Origin: Scatosoma sp045645245
GTDB taxonomy: Bacteria; Bacillota; Clostridia; Christensenellales; Borkfalkiaceae
Length of the DNA stretch: 29,312 nt
Direction: 5' to 3'
Assembly: GCA_045645245.1 (NCBI GenBank)
Contig: JAZRIK010000068.1
Span: forward strand, 1-29,312
Under the pieces are notes generated by a model. That model had not been told where the DNA came from and searched no databases. It was given only the letters and a program-made list of their open reading frames with translations. Below, piece after piece: positions 8,872-17,969 of this stretch; the stretch's first letter is position 1; every line of letters begins with the position of its first letter. The position numbers were made by a program, and so were the translations under genes.

Positions 8872-8908
8872 GGAATAAAAAAAAACACGCACCAGGTACG
8901 TGTTTTTT
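8872..8908 (-). terminator. Rho-independent terminator after ftsQ
   Basis: On the minus strand AAAAAACACG (8899-8908) pairs with CGTGTTTTTT (8880-8889) around a 9-nt loop, and the T-run continues. It begins 23 nt after the ftsQ stop and ends the long mraZ-to-ftsQ operon just before the ftsA promoter. Confidence 0.75.
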
Positions 8909-8930
8909 GCTTGTTTTTGCCATTTTTTCG

Positions 8931-9728
8931 TTAGGAAAGCGTATCCGTCGAACTATACGCGCAAATTACCGCGCCATCTACGTCCGAAACCATAATCATT
9001 CCTTTGAGTTTTTGTTCGGGCGATAGGGACAGGTATTTGTCGATTGCCGTTTCTACCTTGTCGCCAGCCATTTCGTAAGGGTTGCGAATATACACGTTTA
9101 CCCCTTCGCACATACAAAGCTTATAGACCGTTTCTTCTTTCGCCGAAGCCAAGCGCAATACTTCCACCAACTCGACGTTTCTGCGAATTCCTTCCAAGCG
9201 GTCGGATATATTGCCCAAGAATGCAAACAGGAAGTCGATATCGTTATCGCCTTGTAAAAGTTCGCCCTTTTCGCCGCTTTCTATTTGCAAGCCGTTGATA
9301 AGCAAATTATCCGCGCCGTCCGAGCGGTTGGCAAGCGATTCTCTTATCCCAAGCACCGTGCCGTTTGCGCTTAAAATATAATACGCGCTCGTATCGGCTA
9401 CGGAAACGGCATACACTTCCGCGTCTTCGCTGACGGAAACAACCAAACGGTTGGGGTATTCTTTTTCAAAGTTCGTGATACGAAAATACGGAAACTCGTC
9501 AACGATTTGCTTTGCAAGCGTATCGTCGGCGGTAAAAATGCTTTGCTTATCGTATGCGGCTTGTAAGCGCGCTTGCAGTTCGTCCGCTTCCGTTTTCGCC
9601 GCTTCCGACACCACGGGCGCATTGACCGTGACTGCGTTTACACGATACACCGTCGATACCCCAAGCGTGACTGCCGAGAAAAACAGCAGACAGGTTAAAA
9701 TGATAACCAAAGCGTTTTTTTTGCGCAT
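8931..9728 (-). CDS. ftsQ: Cell division protein FtsQ/DivIB (POTRA domain)
   Basis: A single-pass membrane protein of 265 residues: a short basic cytoplasmic start (MRKKN), one transmembrane helix (about 6-27), then an extracellular part. Residues of about 29-112 fit a POTRA domain, with YRVNAVTV, a SIFTADD stretch, DEFPYFRI and YPNRLVVSVSED in the family order. The beta domain follows to the C-terminus. In Firmicutes DivIB/FtsQ forms a complex with FtsL and DivIC at the septum. Sequence similarity is modest, as usual for this family, but the topology and the position between murA and ftsA support the call. GAGGGAAG precedes the ATG. It is the last gene before a terminator. Confidence 0.8.
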   Translation of the reverse strand: MRKKNALVIILTCLLFFSAVTLGVSTVYRVNAVTVNAPVVSEAAKTEADELQARLQAAYDKQSIFTADDTLAKQIVDEFPYFRITNFEKEYPNRLVVSVSEDAEVYAVSVADTSAYYILSANGTVLGIRESLANRSDGADNLLINGLQIESGEKGELLQGDNDIDFLFAFLGNISDRLEGIRRNVELVEVLRLASAKEETVYKLCMCEGVNVYIRNPYEMAGDKVETAIDKYLSLSPEQKLKGMIMVSDVDGAVICAYSSTDTLS

Positions 9729-9767
9729 TTTTCTTCCCTCTTTCGTAGTTTGTTTGCTCGCGCCAAA

Positions 9768-11024
9768 TTATATCCGCACTCTACGGATTTTCGCGCCTAA
9801 TTTTTTGAGCTTGTGCTCAAAGTCGGCATATCCCCTATCCACGTGCGATAAGTCGATAACCGTGCTTTGCCCTTCCGCGCCCAGCGCCGCTAAAACGAGC
9901 GCCGCGCCGCCGCGCAAGTCGCTTGCCGTCACGCGCGCACCGTGCAGTTTTTTCACGCCGCGAATAATCGCCGTTCTATCGCGCACGGTTATATCCGCGC
10001 CCATACGTTTTAATTCGCCTGCGTATTTGTACCGCGTTTCGAACAAGTTTTCGACGATTACCGTCGTGCCTTTCGCCGTAGCGCAAAGCGTTGCGTATTG
10101 CGCCTGCATATCGGTAGGAAAGCCGGGGAACGGCATCGTTTCTACCAAATGCGCCGCGCGCAGACAACCTGTGCTTTGCAATATTATTTTATCATTTTTT
10201 ATATGTATTTTGCAACCGTTTTCACGCAATTTATGTAAAAGTGCCGCAATATTTTCGGGTAAAACGCCGTTTATCGCCACTTCGCCGCCGCAAATCGCCC
10301 CAGCAATCAGGTACGTGCCCCCTTCGATTCTGTCGCCGATGGGGGTATAATCGACTCCGTGCAAGCGTTTTACGCCTTCGATAACAATTGTACCGCCGCC
10401 CGCGCCGCGCACCTTTGCGCCCATCGCGTTGAGAAAATTTTGCAAATCGACGATTTCCGGTTCTTTGGCGGCGTTTCTAATAACGGTGATTCCTTCCGCT
10501 TTAACCGCGGCGAGAATAATATTTTCGGTTGCGCCTACGCTTGGAAAGTCGAGTAAAATTTCCGCGCCGCGTAAAATATCCGCTTCGCAATCGATATACC
10601 CGCCTTCTTCCGTAATTTTCACCCCCAGCCGCTTTAAGCCGGAAAGGTGTAAATCGATGGGTCGAAGCCCGATATCGCAGCCGCCGGGATAGGAAATTCT
10701 CGCACGGCGGAAACGGGTGAGCACCGAGCCCAGCATAAAAACGGAAGAACGCAGTTCCTTCGTAAGCCGCGGTGGGATTTCGTGAGAAACTGCGTTGGAG
10801 CTGTCGATGACGGCACAACCGTTTTGCCGTTTAATATTACAACCGACTTCGGTGAGTATGCGCAGCATATTTTCCACATCGGTAATGGTCGGCACTCCTT
10901 GAATTTTTACTTGTTCGTCGGTGAGTACGGACGCCGCCAAGAGCGGTAAAACCGTATTTTTCGCTTTTTGAACGGTAATTTCGCCGCACAGCCGCCGCCC
11001 ACCGTCTATTACAAATGTATCCAT
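9768..11024 (-). CDS. murA: UDP-N-acetylglucosamine 1-carboxyvinyltransferase MurA
   Basis: MurA transfers enolpyruvate from PEP to UDP-GlcNAc, the committed step of peptidoglycan synthesis. The 418-residue EPSP-synthase fold protein has the conserved K22-N23 pair, LRSSVFMLG (91-99), and the catalytic loop GGCDIGLRPIDLH with Cys116, equivalent to E. coli Cys115. Cysteine here predicts normal fosfomycin sensitivity. PFPGFPTDMQAQ carries the general-base Asp, and DLRGGAALVLAAL is near the C-terminus. AAGGAG lies 9 nt before the ATG. In Bacillus subtilis-type clusters murG precedes this position; here murA follows ftsW by 20 nt. Many Firmicutes have a second MurA paralogue elsewhere. Confidence 0.96.
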   Translation of the reverse strand: MDTFVIDGGRRLCGEITVQKAKNTVLPLLAASVLTDEQVKIQGVPTITDVENMLRILTEVGCNIKRQNGCAVIDSSNAVSHEIPPRLTKELRSSVFMLGSVLTRFRRARISYPGGCDIGLRPIDLHLSGLKRLGVKITEEGGYIDCEADILRGAEILLDFPSVGATENIILAAVKAEGITVIRNAAKEPEIVDLQNFLNAMGAKVRGAGGGTIVIEGVKRLHGVDYTPIGDRIEGGTYLIAGAICGGEVAINGVLPENIAALLHKLRENGCKIHIKNDKIILQSTGCLRAAHLVETMPFPGFPTDMQAQYATLCATAKGTTVIVENLFETRYKYAGELKRMGADITVRDRTAIIRGVKKLHGARVTASDLRGGAALVLAALGAEGQSTVIDLSHVDRGYADFEHKLKKLGAKIRRVRI

Positions 11025-11044
11025 ACGTTAAAGCTCCTTATGCT

Positions 11045-12385
11045 TTATTGTATGAATTTTTTACTCTTGTTTGTGCCTTTGCGCGATACCGAGTATAAAA
11101 CACCCTGCGACGCCATCGTGATAATGAGCGAAGTATTGCCGGAGCTTACGAGCGGCAAAGGCAAGCCCGTAGGCGGAATACTGCCGCTGACGACGAGCGC
11201 GTTAATCACCGTTTGTATGCCGTAAACGAGCGTAATGCCGATCGCGAGCAAAAACGAGAAAAAATCGTCCGCGTTTTTCGCCGCCTTGATTCCGCGGAAT
11301 ATGAGCAAAGCGCTGATAGAAAATAATACTACGATGCCGACAAAACCCAACTCTTCCCCGATAATCGAAAGGATAAAATCACTCTCGGCGAACGGTAAAA
11401 AGCGGTATTTTTGTCGGGAATTGAAAAGTCCCGTACCAAACCAACCGCCGTTGCCAAGCGCGTATAACGATTGAATGAGCTGATACCCTTCCCCTTTCGG
11501 GTTTTCCCAAGGGTCTAAAAAGGCGGATAGGCGGGAAAGACGGTACGGCTCGGCGATAATCAGCGCGGGAACGAGTGCAAGCACGGGCAAAAAAATCCAT
11601 AGAAAGTGCTTAATTTTCATTCCGCCCGCAAACAGCATAGCCAGCATCAAAAGCGCCACGCACATTGTCACGGACATATTCGGCTCGATGATAATTAAAA
11701 GACAAATAACGCCGCCCGCCGCCAAAATGGGCAAAACGCCCTTAAAAGTGCGCATTTTATCCATATTCTCCGACATATACGCGGCAGAAAAGACAACGAA
11801 GCCGTACTTGGCAAGCTCGGACGGCTGCAAAGTCACTCCGCCTATCCCTATCCAACGGGTTGCGCCGTAGTTGGTTTTGCCCAAACCCGGCACGAATACG
11901 AGCGCAAGCAATATAATCGGTACGATTAAGCAAATCCAACGCATTTTTTTGCCTTTGAGCTTATGTACGTTGAGTTTACCGCAAAAGAGCATTGCTATCA
12001 CGCCAAGCACCCAGCCGATCGCCTGCTTTTTAACGAAATATAAGCTATCGCCGTATTGCTTTTCCGCCGTATAACCGCTTGCGGAATACACGGCGAGTAC
12101 GCCAAACGCCGATAATGCAGCCGTTAAAATAAGTATCCAAATATCCCCGTGGGGATTATTCGATTTCTTCGTCCGTTCTTGTAAGAGCGGCGAAATTTTC
12201 GGGCTGTTCGTCGAGCTGTTCGTCGGGCTGTTCATTTGCAACTTCGGTTGCGGTTTCGGTTGCAACTTCGGTTGCGGCTTCGGTTGTTGCTTCGGTTGCA
12301 ACTTCGGTTGCCGTAATTTCTGCGCTCGCTTGCGGACAAGCGTTGCTTTCTTGTTGGAATTTTTGGACGATTTGGACAAACGCAT
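11045..12385 (-). CDS. ftsW: Peptidoglycan polymerase FtsW (SEDS family)
   Basis: FtsW is the membrane glycosyltransferase of the division site, working with the class B PBP. About ten membrane helices are visible from the segment ILILTAALSAFGVLAVYSAS onward. SEDS motifs include GATRWIGIG, QPSELAKYG, EPNMSVTM, QKYRFLPFAESDFI and PTGLPLPLVSSGNTS. The start is uncertain. Options are TTG at 12418, ATG at 12385 (446 residues, G-rich sequence immediately upstream), TTG at 12379 and ATG at 12235 (396 residues, no ribosome site). The G-rich stretch also encodes the conserved ERGD of MurD, so it is not clean evidence. With the 12385 start, the N-tail is a Lys/Gln/Pro repeat encoded by DNA that also encodes the MurD tail, a 230-nt overlap. 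Confidence 0.92.
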   Translation of the reverse strand: MRLSKSSKNSNKKATLVRKRAQKLRQPKLQPKQQPKPQPKLQPKPQPKLQMNSPTNSSTNSPKISPLLQERTKKSNNPHGDIWILILTAALSAFGVLAVYSASGYTAEKQYGDSLYFVKKQAIGWVLGVIAMLFCGKLNVHKLKGKKMRWICLIVPIILLALVFVPGLGKTNYGATRWIGIGGVTLQPSELAKYGFVVFSAAYMSENMDKMRTFKGVLPILAAGGVICLLIIIEPNMSVTMCVALLMLAMLFAGGMKIKHFLWIFLPVLALVPALIIAEPYRLSRLSAFLDPWENPKGEGYQLIQSLYALGNGGWFGTGLFNSRQKYRFLPFAESDFILSIIGEELGFVGIVVLFSISALLIFRGIKAAKNADDFFSFLLAIGITLVYGIQTVINALVVSGSIPPTGLPLPLVSSGNTSLIITMASQGVLYSVSRKGTNKSKKFIQ

Positions 12386-13691
12386 CCCCCCTTTCTTCGT
12401 AGCTTGTAAACTCGTCAAAGCTTGCGCTGGCAGGGCTTAAAAGCACCGTTTGACCTTGCGTAGCCAGCATTTTGGCAATCGACACCGCCTGCATAAATTT
12501 CGGACAAACCGTCACGCTGTCAAACCCTTGCTCCCGTGCGCATTTGAGCAAAATATATCTGTTTTCACCGTATAAAACGGCGTGCACGATAGGCGAATTT
12601 TTCAGCGCGGCAAACAGCGGCGTATAATCGTACCCCTTATCCCGACCGCCTAAAAGCAGCACCGTTTCCCCTTTCATACACGCCACCGCTTTTATCGTTG
12701 CGTCCACGTTCGTACCCTTTGAATCGTCCACGTAGCGTACCCCCGATACGCTGCCCACTTCTTCGATACGGTGTTTTACCCCCTTAAACGAAGTGAGTGC
12801 GCGGACGATATCCTGCGAAGAAACGCCCATAAGCTTTGCCGCCGCGATTGCGGCAAGCGCGTTTTGTACGTTATGCAAGCCGCCGATGGCAAGGTCGCTT
12901 TCGCAAAGCAATTTCTCTTCGCCAAAATATAAATTTCCGTCTTGATAATACGCCCCGTTTATTTTTTCCCGCACCGAGAAAAACAGCGTTCGCGCTTTCG
13001 TTTTTCCCGCAAACGCACGCACGAGTTGGTCGTCGTAGTTGAGCACCGCGTATTCCGCTTCCGTACTCCGTTTTAAGAGCTTGGATTTCAAAAATACGTA
13101 GTTTTCCATATTATAATGGCGGTTTAGATGGTCTTGCGTGATATTGAGCACAATCGCAATATGCGGGCGCAGGGACGTGAGCGTTTCTAATTGAAAGGAC
13201 GAAATTTCCGCAACGGCAACCGCGTCTTGCGGTAGAGAAACAAATTCAAGCATAGGCGTACCCACGTTTCCGCAAGCGTGCGCCGCATAGCCGCCTGCAT
13301 TTAACACTTCGGTAAGCAAGGAAACGGTGGTCGTTTTACCGTTCGTGCCCGTAATAGCGATAATCGGACAGGTCATATATCTTGCGGCAAGCTCCGTTTC
13401 GCCCACTACCGCCCGACCGCTGCGCTTAAATGCAACCGCCAGCGGATGGTCAATGGGAATCCCCGGGCTTAAAACGAGTATATCACAATGATCGCTGATT
13501 TTTCCAAGCTGTTCGCTTAATACTCGTTTCGCGCCTTGCTTTTCTAACGCTTGCGCCGTTTTTTCTACTCGTTCGTTTTGTATATCGTCGTAAATATAAA
13601 CGGTTGCGCCGCGCGCAAGTAAAAATTCCGCCGCCGCTTTCCCCGATTTGGAAAGTCCTAAAATGAAAAAACTTTGTTTGGCAGGATACAT
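12156..13691 (-). CDS. murD: UDP-N-acetylmuramoylalanine--D-glutamate ligase MurD with acidic repeat tail
   Basis: MurD adds D-glutamate to UDP-MurNAc-L-Ala. The N-terminal fold begins FILGLSKSGKAA. The P-loop is GTNGKTT (115-121), followed by SSFQLE, NITQDHLNRH, YVDDSKGTN, LLGGRDKG and the family-terminal block SPASASFDEFTSYEERGDAF. Homologues normally stop soon after that block, near residue 445-455. Here about 65 further residues form a low-complexity acidic tail built from ATEV/ATEA-type and EQPD-type four-residue repeats, ending DEEIE. The tail overlaps the ftsW start in another frame. A TAGGAGT ribosome site sits 5 nt before the ATG, and mraY ends 22 nt upstream. Identity is certain; the role of the tail is unknown. 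Confidence 0.96.
   Translation of the reverse strand: MYPAKQSFFILGLSKSGKAAAEFLLARGATVYIYDDIQNERVEKTAQALEKQGAKRVLSEQLGKISDHCDILVLSPGIPIDHPLAVAFKRSGRAVVGETELAARYMTCPIIAITGTNGKTTTVSLLTEVLNAGGYAAHACGNVGTPMLEFVSLPQDAVAVAEISSFQLETLTSLRPHIAIVLNITQDHLNRHYNMENYVFLKSKLLKRSTEAEYAVLNYDDQLVRAFAGKTKARTLFFSVREKINGAYYQDGNLYFGEEKLLCESDLAIGGLHNVQNALAAIAAAKLMGVSSQDIVRALTSFKGVKHRIEEVGSVSGVRYVDDSKGTNVDATIKAVACMKGETVLLLGGRDKGYDYTPLFAALKNSPIVHAVLYGENRYILLKCAREQGFDSVTVCPKFMQAVSIAKMLATQGQTVLLSPASASFDEFTSYEERGDAFVQIVQKFQQESNACPQASAEITATEVATEATTEAATEVATETATEVANEQPDEQLDEQPENFAALTRTDEEIE
12198..12233 (-). repeat. Three 12-bp tandem repeats (EQPD units) at the murD 3' end
   Basis: Three consecutive 12-bp units on the minus strand, GAACAGCCCGAC and two variants, encode EQPD-EQLD-EQPE in MurD. 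In the ftsW frame they read as Asn/Ser/Thr/Pro-rich NSP-T units. They lie next to a second, unrelated 12-bp repeat. Confidence 0.85.
12240..12311 (-). repeat. Six 12-bp tandem repeats (ATEV / QPKL) shared by murD and ftsW frames
   Basis: Six consecutive 12-bp units on the minus strand follow GCAACCGAAGTT, differing mainly in the last few bases. In the MurD frame each encodes A/T-T-E-x. In the ftsW frame each encodes Q-P-K-x. Because 12 is a multiple of 3, copy-number change keeps both frames open. Confidence 0.9.
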
Positions 13692-13713
13692 ATTTTACTC
13701 CTATTACAAAAAA

Positions 13714-14667
13714 TTATAAGGCAAACGCAAGCGCCGCGATCCCCACTATCGCCGTTATCAAGGCGTACGCGTACGAAATTTTACTTTCCGAATATCCTTT
13801 CTTTTGGAAATGATGATGAATGGGCGACATTAAAAAAATGCGCTTACCCTTGCTCGCCTTATAATATATGACTTGTATCACAACGCTTATGACGGAAAAA
13901 ACAAACGTAATGCCCACGACGGCAACGTATAAAGTGTTTCCCGTGAAACAAGCCACGCAAGAAACAAAGCCGCCGAGCGAGAGCGAGCCGGTATCGCCCA
14001 TAAACACGCTGGCGGGCGAAGTATTGAAGAGCAAATACGCAAGCAGCGCGCCCGTTAAACAAAAGGCGAGCAAGGAAATGCTAGTATTTCCATTTTGCAA
14101 CGCGATTAATATGCCGAGCACGGCGAAAAAAGGCGTACTAACGCCTGCGGCGAGTCCGTCTAATCCGTCCGTTAAATTTACGGCGTTGACGGTTGCCAAA
14201 AACACGAAAACGACAAGCGGAAACGCCCAAAATCCTAATTGAACGGAAAATTTGGTAAACGGAATATATAGCTTGGTTAATCCCGCCCGCAGGCAAAATA
14301 TGCCTGCGAAGATGGCAATCAGCGTTTGAAAGGCAAATTTTTGCCAAGCGCGTAAGCCCAAATTTTCTTTGTGCTTGCGCTTGAGAAAGTCGTCGATAAG
14401 CCCTACTACTAAATAGGATAAGCCGATAACGACGGTGAGCAAGCTCACTCTATCGATTTCGCGCGCAAAGACGAACCACGCGACGATTGCGGCGGTGATA
14501 AACGCCAGTCCGCCCATCGTGGGCGTGCCCGATTTGTTTTTATGCTCTTTTACGTACGATAAAATATTTTGCCCTGCTTTGAAGCGGCGCAAAACGGGAA
14601 TGAGCAACGCGCAAAAAAGCAGGGAAATACAAAAAGATAAAAGAACCGAAAAAAGATACGTTTGCAT
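13714..14667 (-). CDS. mraY: Phospho-N-acetylmuramoyl-pentapeptide transferase MraY
   Basis: MraY moves phospho-MurNAc-pentapeptide onto undecaprenyl phosphate, making lipid I. The 317-residue polytopic protein has all family landmarks: GTPTMGG (48-53), the Asp pair in IDDFLKRK (92-93), NAVNLTDGLDGL (161-172), FMGDTGSLSLGG with Asp225, and the SPIHHHFQKKG triad (His 284-286). Roughly ten membrane helices are visible. The ATG lies only 2 nt after the murE TAA, with no strong ribosome site, so it probably depends on reinitiation from murE. Confidence 0.96.
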   Translation of the reverse strand: MQTYLFSVLLSFCISLLFCALLIPVLRRFKAGQNILSYVKEHKNKSGTPTMGGLAFITAAIVAWFVFAREIDRVSLLTVVIGLSYLVVGLIDDFLKRKHKENLGLRAWQKFAFQTLIAIFAGIFCLRAGLTKLYIPFTKFSVQLGFWAFPLVVFVFLATVNAVNLTDGLDGLAAGVSTPFFAVLGILIALQNGNTSISLLAFCLTGALLAYLLFNTSPASVFMGDTGSLSLGGFVSCVACFTGNTLYVAVVGITFVFSVISVVIQVIYYKASKGKRIFLMSPIHHHFQKKGYSESKISYAYALITAIVGIAALAFAL

Positions 14668-14669
14668 AA

Positions 14670-16172
14670 TTAAACCGTCGTTTCTTCCGTTTCAAAAGGG
14701 AATTCTTCCCTTTTTCCGCCGATGATGTTTTTGATTATGTTATGGTCGCTAAACGGGTATTTTATACCCATAATTTCTTGATATTCTTCCGCGCCCTTGC
14801 CTGCAACCAGCAAAATATCTCCCTTACCAAGCAGGTCGAGAGCATACTCGATTGCCCGTGCCCGCTGAGAAATCATTACGTATTTTTGAGAAAATCGACG
14901 ATAGCCCTTTTCTACCTGCGATAAAATGTCGAGCGGGTCTTCGTAGCGGGGATTATCCGACGTGAGCACGCAAAAATCGCATAACTTCGCCGCCGTTTCC
15001 CCCATCGGCACACGCTTGCTTTTATCACGGTTGCCACCGCAGCCAAATAGACAAATCAGCTTGCCTTGACAATGGCTTTTGAGCGTTTGCAGGGCGTTTT
15101 TCAAGCCGTCGGGCGTGTGCGCGTAGTCGATGAAAATGTTTGCGCCGTCAATCGACGCCACCTTTTGCAGTCTGCCGTCCACGTGCGAAAGGGATAAAAA
15201 GCCCTTGCGCAAGGACGATACGTTTACGCCCAGCTCCAACGCACAGCAAGCCGCCGCCAACGCGTTATAGACGTTGTGCTTGCCGATACAGTGCAGCGAT
15301 ACCCGACAAAGCTTATCGGAAAGGTTGAAAACACACTCCGTTCGATGAATATTTTCGTCCGTAATCAGAGCAAACGCGTCGGTGGGCGTTTGTAAGCCGT
15401 AATACAGCGTTTTTACACCGTCGTTATTCTCGCGCAACGCGCCAAATTCTCTACCCACAGGGTCGTCGCCGTTGAGTATCGCTATCGGGCAATTTTCCAT
15501 CGTAAATAGGCGGGCTTTGGCTTGCTTATACGCGGCAGGCGTAGCGAAAAAATCGAGATGGTCGTGCGTTAAGTTGGTGAAAATACACGCGGCAAAGCGC
15601 ATTCCAAACGTTTTATGATAATATAAGGCGTGCGCGGAAGCTTCCATAACCACGTGCGTAATGCCTTCGATTGCCATACGCGCGAGCAGCGCTTGTAATT
15701 GAATGGGGTCGGGCGTAGTGAGCGTTGAAGCAATCGTTTGCGCCAAATACCGCGCGCCAAGCGTACCGATTACGCCCACCTTTTTACCGTCCGCCTTCAA
15801 AAGCGCGGCGAGCATATTTGCGGTAGTCGTTTTTCCGTTTGTACCCGTGATCGCAATTACTTGCATACGCTCGGACGGATAGCCGTAAAACGCCGACGCA
15901 ATTTGCGCGAGCGCGATACGCGTATTTTCCACTACCACCTGCAAAATAGGTAAATTGAGTTCGCGTTCGACTACGAGTGCTTTCGCGCCCTTTTGCATAG
16001 CGATATGCGCGTAATTATGACCGTCTTTTTCCCCGCCCGTCAAGCAAAAGAATAAACTGTCTTGCGCGTTTTCGCGGCTATCGCAGCACAGCCGTTGCAC
16101 GTCCGCGTCCGTTCCCCCTATTATTTTAAGCGGCGGCGTGGCTAATCCGCCGATGAGTTTGGTTATTTGCAT
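14670..16172 (-). CDS. murE: UDP-MurNAc-L-Ala-D-Glu--meso-diaminopimelate ligase MurE
   Basis: MurE adds the third stem-peptide residue. Landmarks in the 500 residues: the P-loop GTNGKTTT (110-117), TTPDP, EASAHAL, NLTHDHLDFF, the likely carbamylated Lys219 in YKQAKARLF, DYAHTPD, GCGGNRDKSKR and DNPR (406-409). DNPR is the established signature of enzymes selecting meso-diaminopimelate; lysine-type MurE differs here. The cell wall is therefore predicted to be mDAP type. AAGGAG lies 6 nt before the ATG. The gene follows ftsI after 48 nt and abuts mraY. Confidence 0.96.
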   Translation of the reverse strand: MQITKLIGGLATPPLKIIGGTDADVQRLCCDSRENAQDSLFFCLTGGEKDGHNYAHIAMQKGAKALVVERELNLPILQVVVENTRIALAQIASAFYGYPSERMQVIAITGTNGKTTTANMLAALLKADGKKVGVIGTLGARYLAQTIASTLTTPDPIQLQALLARMAIEGITHVVMEASAHALYYHKTFGMRFAACIFTNLTHDHLDFFATPAAYKQAKARLFTMENCPIAILNGDDPVGREFGALRENNDGVKTLYYGLQTPTDAFALITDENIHRTECVFNLSDKLCRVSLHCIGKHNVYNALAAACCALELGVNVSSLRKGFLSLSHVDGRLQKVASIDGANIFIDYAHTPDGLKNALQTLKSHCQGKLICLFGCGGNRDKSKRVPMGETAAKLCDFCVLTSDNPRYEDPLDILSQVEKGYRRFSQKYVMISQRARAIEYALDLLGKGDILLVAGKGAEEYQEIMGIKYPFSDHNIIKNIIGGKREEFPFETEETTV

Positions 16173-16220
16173 AGTTTTCTCCTTCGGACAATACCTTTTA
16201 GCGTTTATTGTATTGTATTC

Positions 16221-17969
16221 TTACGTGCGCGGCGGTATGTTTTTTAATTGAATAATTCCTTCAAAAATTTCTCTTGCGCAGGGTGCGGCTACTACCGAGC
16301 CATAATATGCGCCTTGCGGTTCGTCAACGGTGACGAGCGCTAAATATTTGGGCTGGTCGGCAGGGAAAAACCCGATAAACGACGATACGTATTTGCCTGC
16401 GGCAATTCTGCCGTTTTCGTATTTTTGCGCCGTACCCGTTTTGCCCGCGATTTTATACCCTTCGATGTACGCCTTTTTGCCGCTGCCGTCCTTTACTACG
16501 CCTTCTAACATTTCCGCTAAAATTTTCGACGCTTTTTCGCTAATCGGTCGGCTTTTTACGCTATTATCCGCCGTTTGCAGTACGTAGCCGTCGTCCGCGT
16601 ATATTCTTTTCACGAGCTTCGGAGTATAAGTATAACCGCCGTTAATGGCGCTTGCCGTTGCGCAAGCGAGCTGTAAGCCCGACACCGCCACCGTTTGACC
16701 AAAGCCGATGCGCGCCAAATCGCAATTTCGCACCGCGCTTTCGGGCATTAGTAAGCCGTACGCTTCGCCGCTAAAATCAATGCCCGTGCGTTTGCCAAAC
16801 CCAAACGCCGACAAATAGCTATAAAACGTTTGCTTGCCAAGCGATAACGCCATATCGGTAAAGCACGGGTTGCAGCTGTTATTGAGCGCTTCCGCCAGCG
16901 TTTGATTGCAATGCTTGCCGTTGGCGTGATTGCTCCAGCATTTGACCGTCGTGCCATCGACCGAACGCGTACGCGAGCTTTGAAAAACGTAGCGGGTGGA
17001 AACGGCTTTGGGGTTGCCTTGTAAGTATTCTTCGATATTGATTGCCGAAGTGATGATTTTGAAGGTCGAGCCCGGCTCGTAAATATCGCAAACGAGCGCG
17101 CTGCGCGAAAGTTTATTCAAAAGCGCGATATCGTCACGCGGAATATTATTCAAATCGTACGACGGCGCATTCGCAAGCGCAAGCACTTCAAAATTATTTA
17201 CGTCGAGTACGATGCAGGAAGCGGCTGCGGGCTGATAGGCAAGCATTACTCTTTCCAGCGCGCTTTCCGCGATTTGTTGAATACCGTAATCGATAGTCAG
17301 CTCTACGTTATAGCCGTTCTCCGCAGGCACGTACGCCGCTACGCTGTCTTTGATTTCGATACCGACAAGGTCGGTTTCGTATAAAAGCTCGCCGTTTTTA
17401 CCCGATAACGCTTCGTTATAATACTTTTCTATGCCCGTCGCCCCTACTCCGTCCGAAGAAGTGAAACCCAGCACTTGGCAAAGGGCGTTGTTTTTGGGGT
17501 ACGCGCGCAAATTATCGCGTGAAAAATAAACGCCGTCCAGCGATTGTGTAGAAAGCGTTTCTATGCCGCTTTTTTCTATTTTTTTCGCAATCGTCACTTC
17601 CGACGCTTTTTTCTTGGTGAGTTTTTCGTAAATTTGCTCACTGTCCAGCCCCAACGCCTGCGCGAGTGCGTTGGAAACGGCGCGCTTGTCTTTGATGGCG
17701 TTCGACCGCGCAAACACGGTATAGGCGGTGTCGTTGTCCGCTAAAACCACTCCGTTTCTGTCGGTAATTTTCCCGCGCTCGGCGACGATAGGTATCTCGC
17801 GCGTCCATTGATCGAGCGCGCGATAGTTAAGCTCTTCCTGCCAAAATACCTGAATATATAAAAATCGAGCGCATAAAAAGCAAAAAAGAAAGGTTATCGC
17901 CAAGCTAATGGCAAATAACCTCTTTCGTAAAATGGATATGGAAAATTGTCTGTATGGATGCCGAATAAT
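16221..17969 (-). CDS. ftsI: Class B penicillin-binding protein (FtsI / PBP2B / SpoVD-like)
   Basis: This is the septal D,D-transpeptidase partner of FtsW. Numbered from the proposed ATT start (582 residues), the N-terminus is basic, then one membrane helix (about 20-42). The dimerisation domain begins near LDQWTREIPIVAERGKI. The transpeptidase has STFK (301-304), SCN (365-367) and KTG (510-512). No PASTA domain follows. No ATG, GTG, TTG or CTG occurs in frame between the upstream stop and a TTG at 17901-17903. Starting at that TTG would remove the basic RKRL stretch and part of the membrane helix. AGGAG lies 6 nt before the first of two ATT codons (17967-17969). A non-canonical ATT start, or a base error at an original ATG, explains this best. 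Confidence 0.93.
   Translation of the reverse strand: MIRHPYRQFSISILRKRLFAISLAITFLFCFLCARFLYIQVFWQEELNYRALDQWTREIPIVAERGKITDRNGVVLADNDTAYTVFARSNAIKDKRAVSNALAQALGLDSEQIYEKLTKKKASEVTIAKKIEKSGIETLSTQSLDGVYFSRDNLRAYPKNNALCQVLGFTSSDGVGATGIEKYYNEALSGKNGELLYETDLVGIEIKDSVAAYVPAENGYNVELTIDYGIQQIAESALERVMLAYQPAAASCIVLDVNNFEVLALANAPSYDLNNIPRDDIALLNKLSRSALVCDIYEPGSTFKIITSAINIEEYLQGNPKAVSTRYVFQSSRTRSVDGTTVKCWSNHANGKHCNQTLAEALNNSCNPCFTDMALSLGKQTFYSYLSAFGFGKRTGIDFSGEAYGLLMPESAVRNCDLARIGFGQTVAVSGLQLACATASAINGGYTYTPKLVKRIYADDGYVLQTADNSVKSRPISEKASKILAEMLEGVVKDGSGKKAYIEGYKIAGKTGTAQKYENGRIAAGKYVSSFIGFFPADQPKYLALVTVDEPQGAYYGSVVAAPCAREIFEGIIQLKNIPPRT

Noticed and set aside
9451..10350. A 299-codon open frame on the plus strand
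   Set aside because: It lies antisense to ftsQ and murA, has no ribosome site or recognisable domain, and both minus-strand genes are clearly real.
12198..12311. CRISPR-like array
   Set aside because: The 12-bp units are contiguous, without spacers, and are read as codons in murD; it is a coding tandem repeat.
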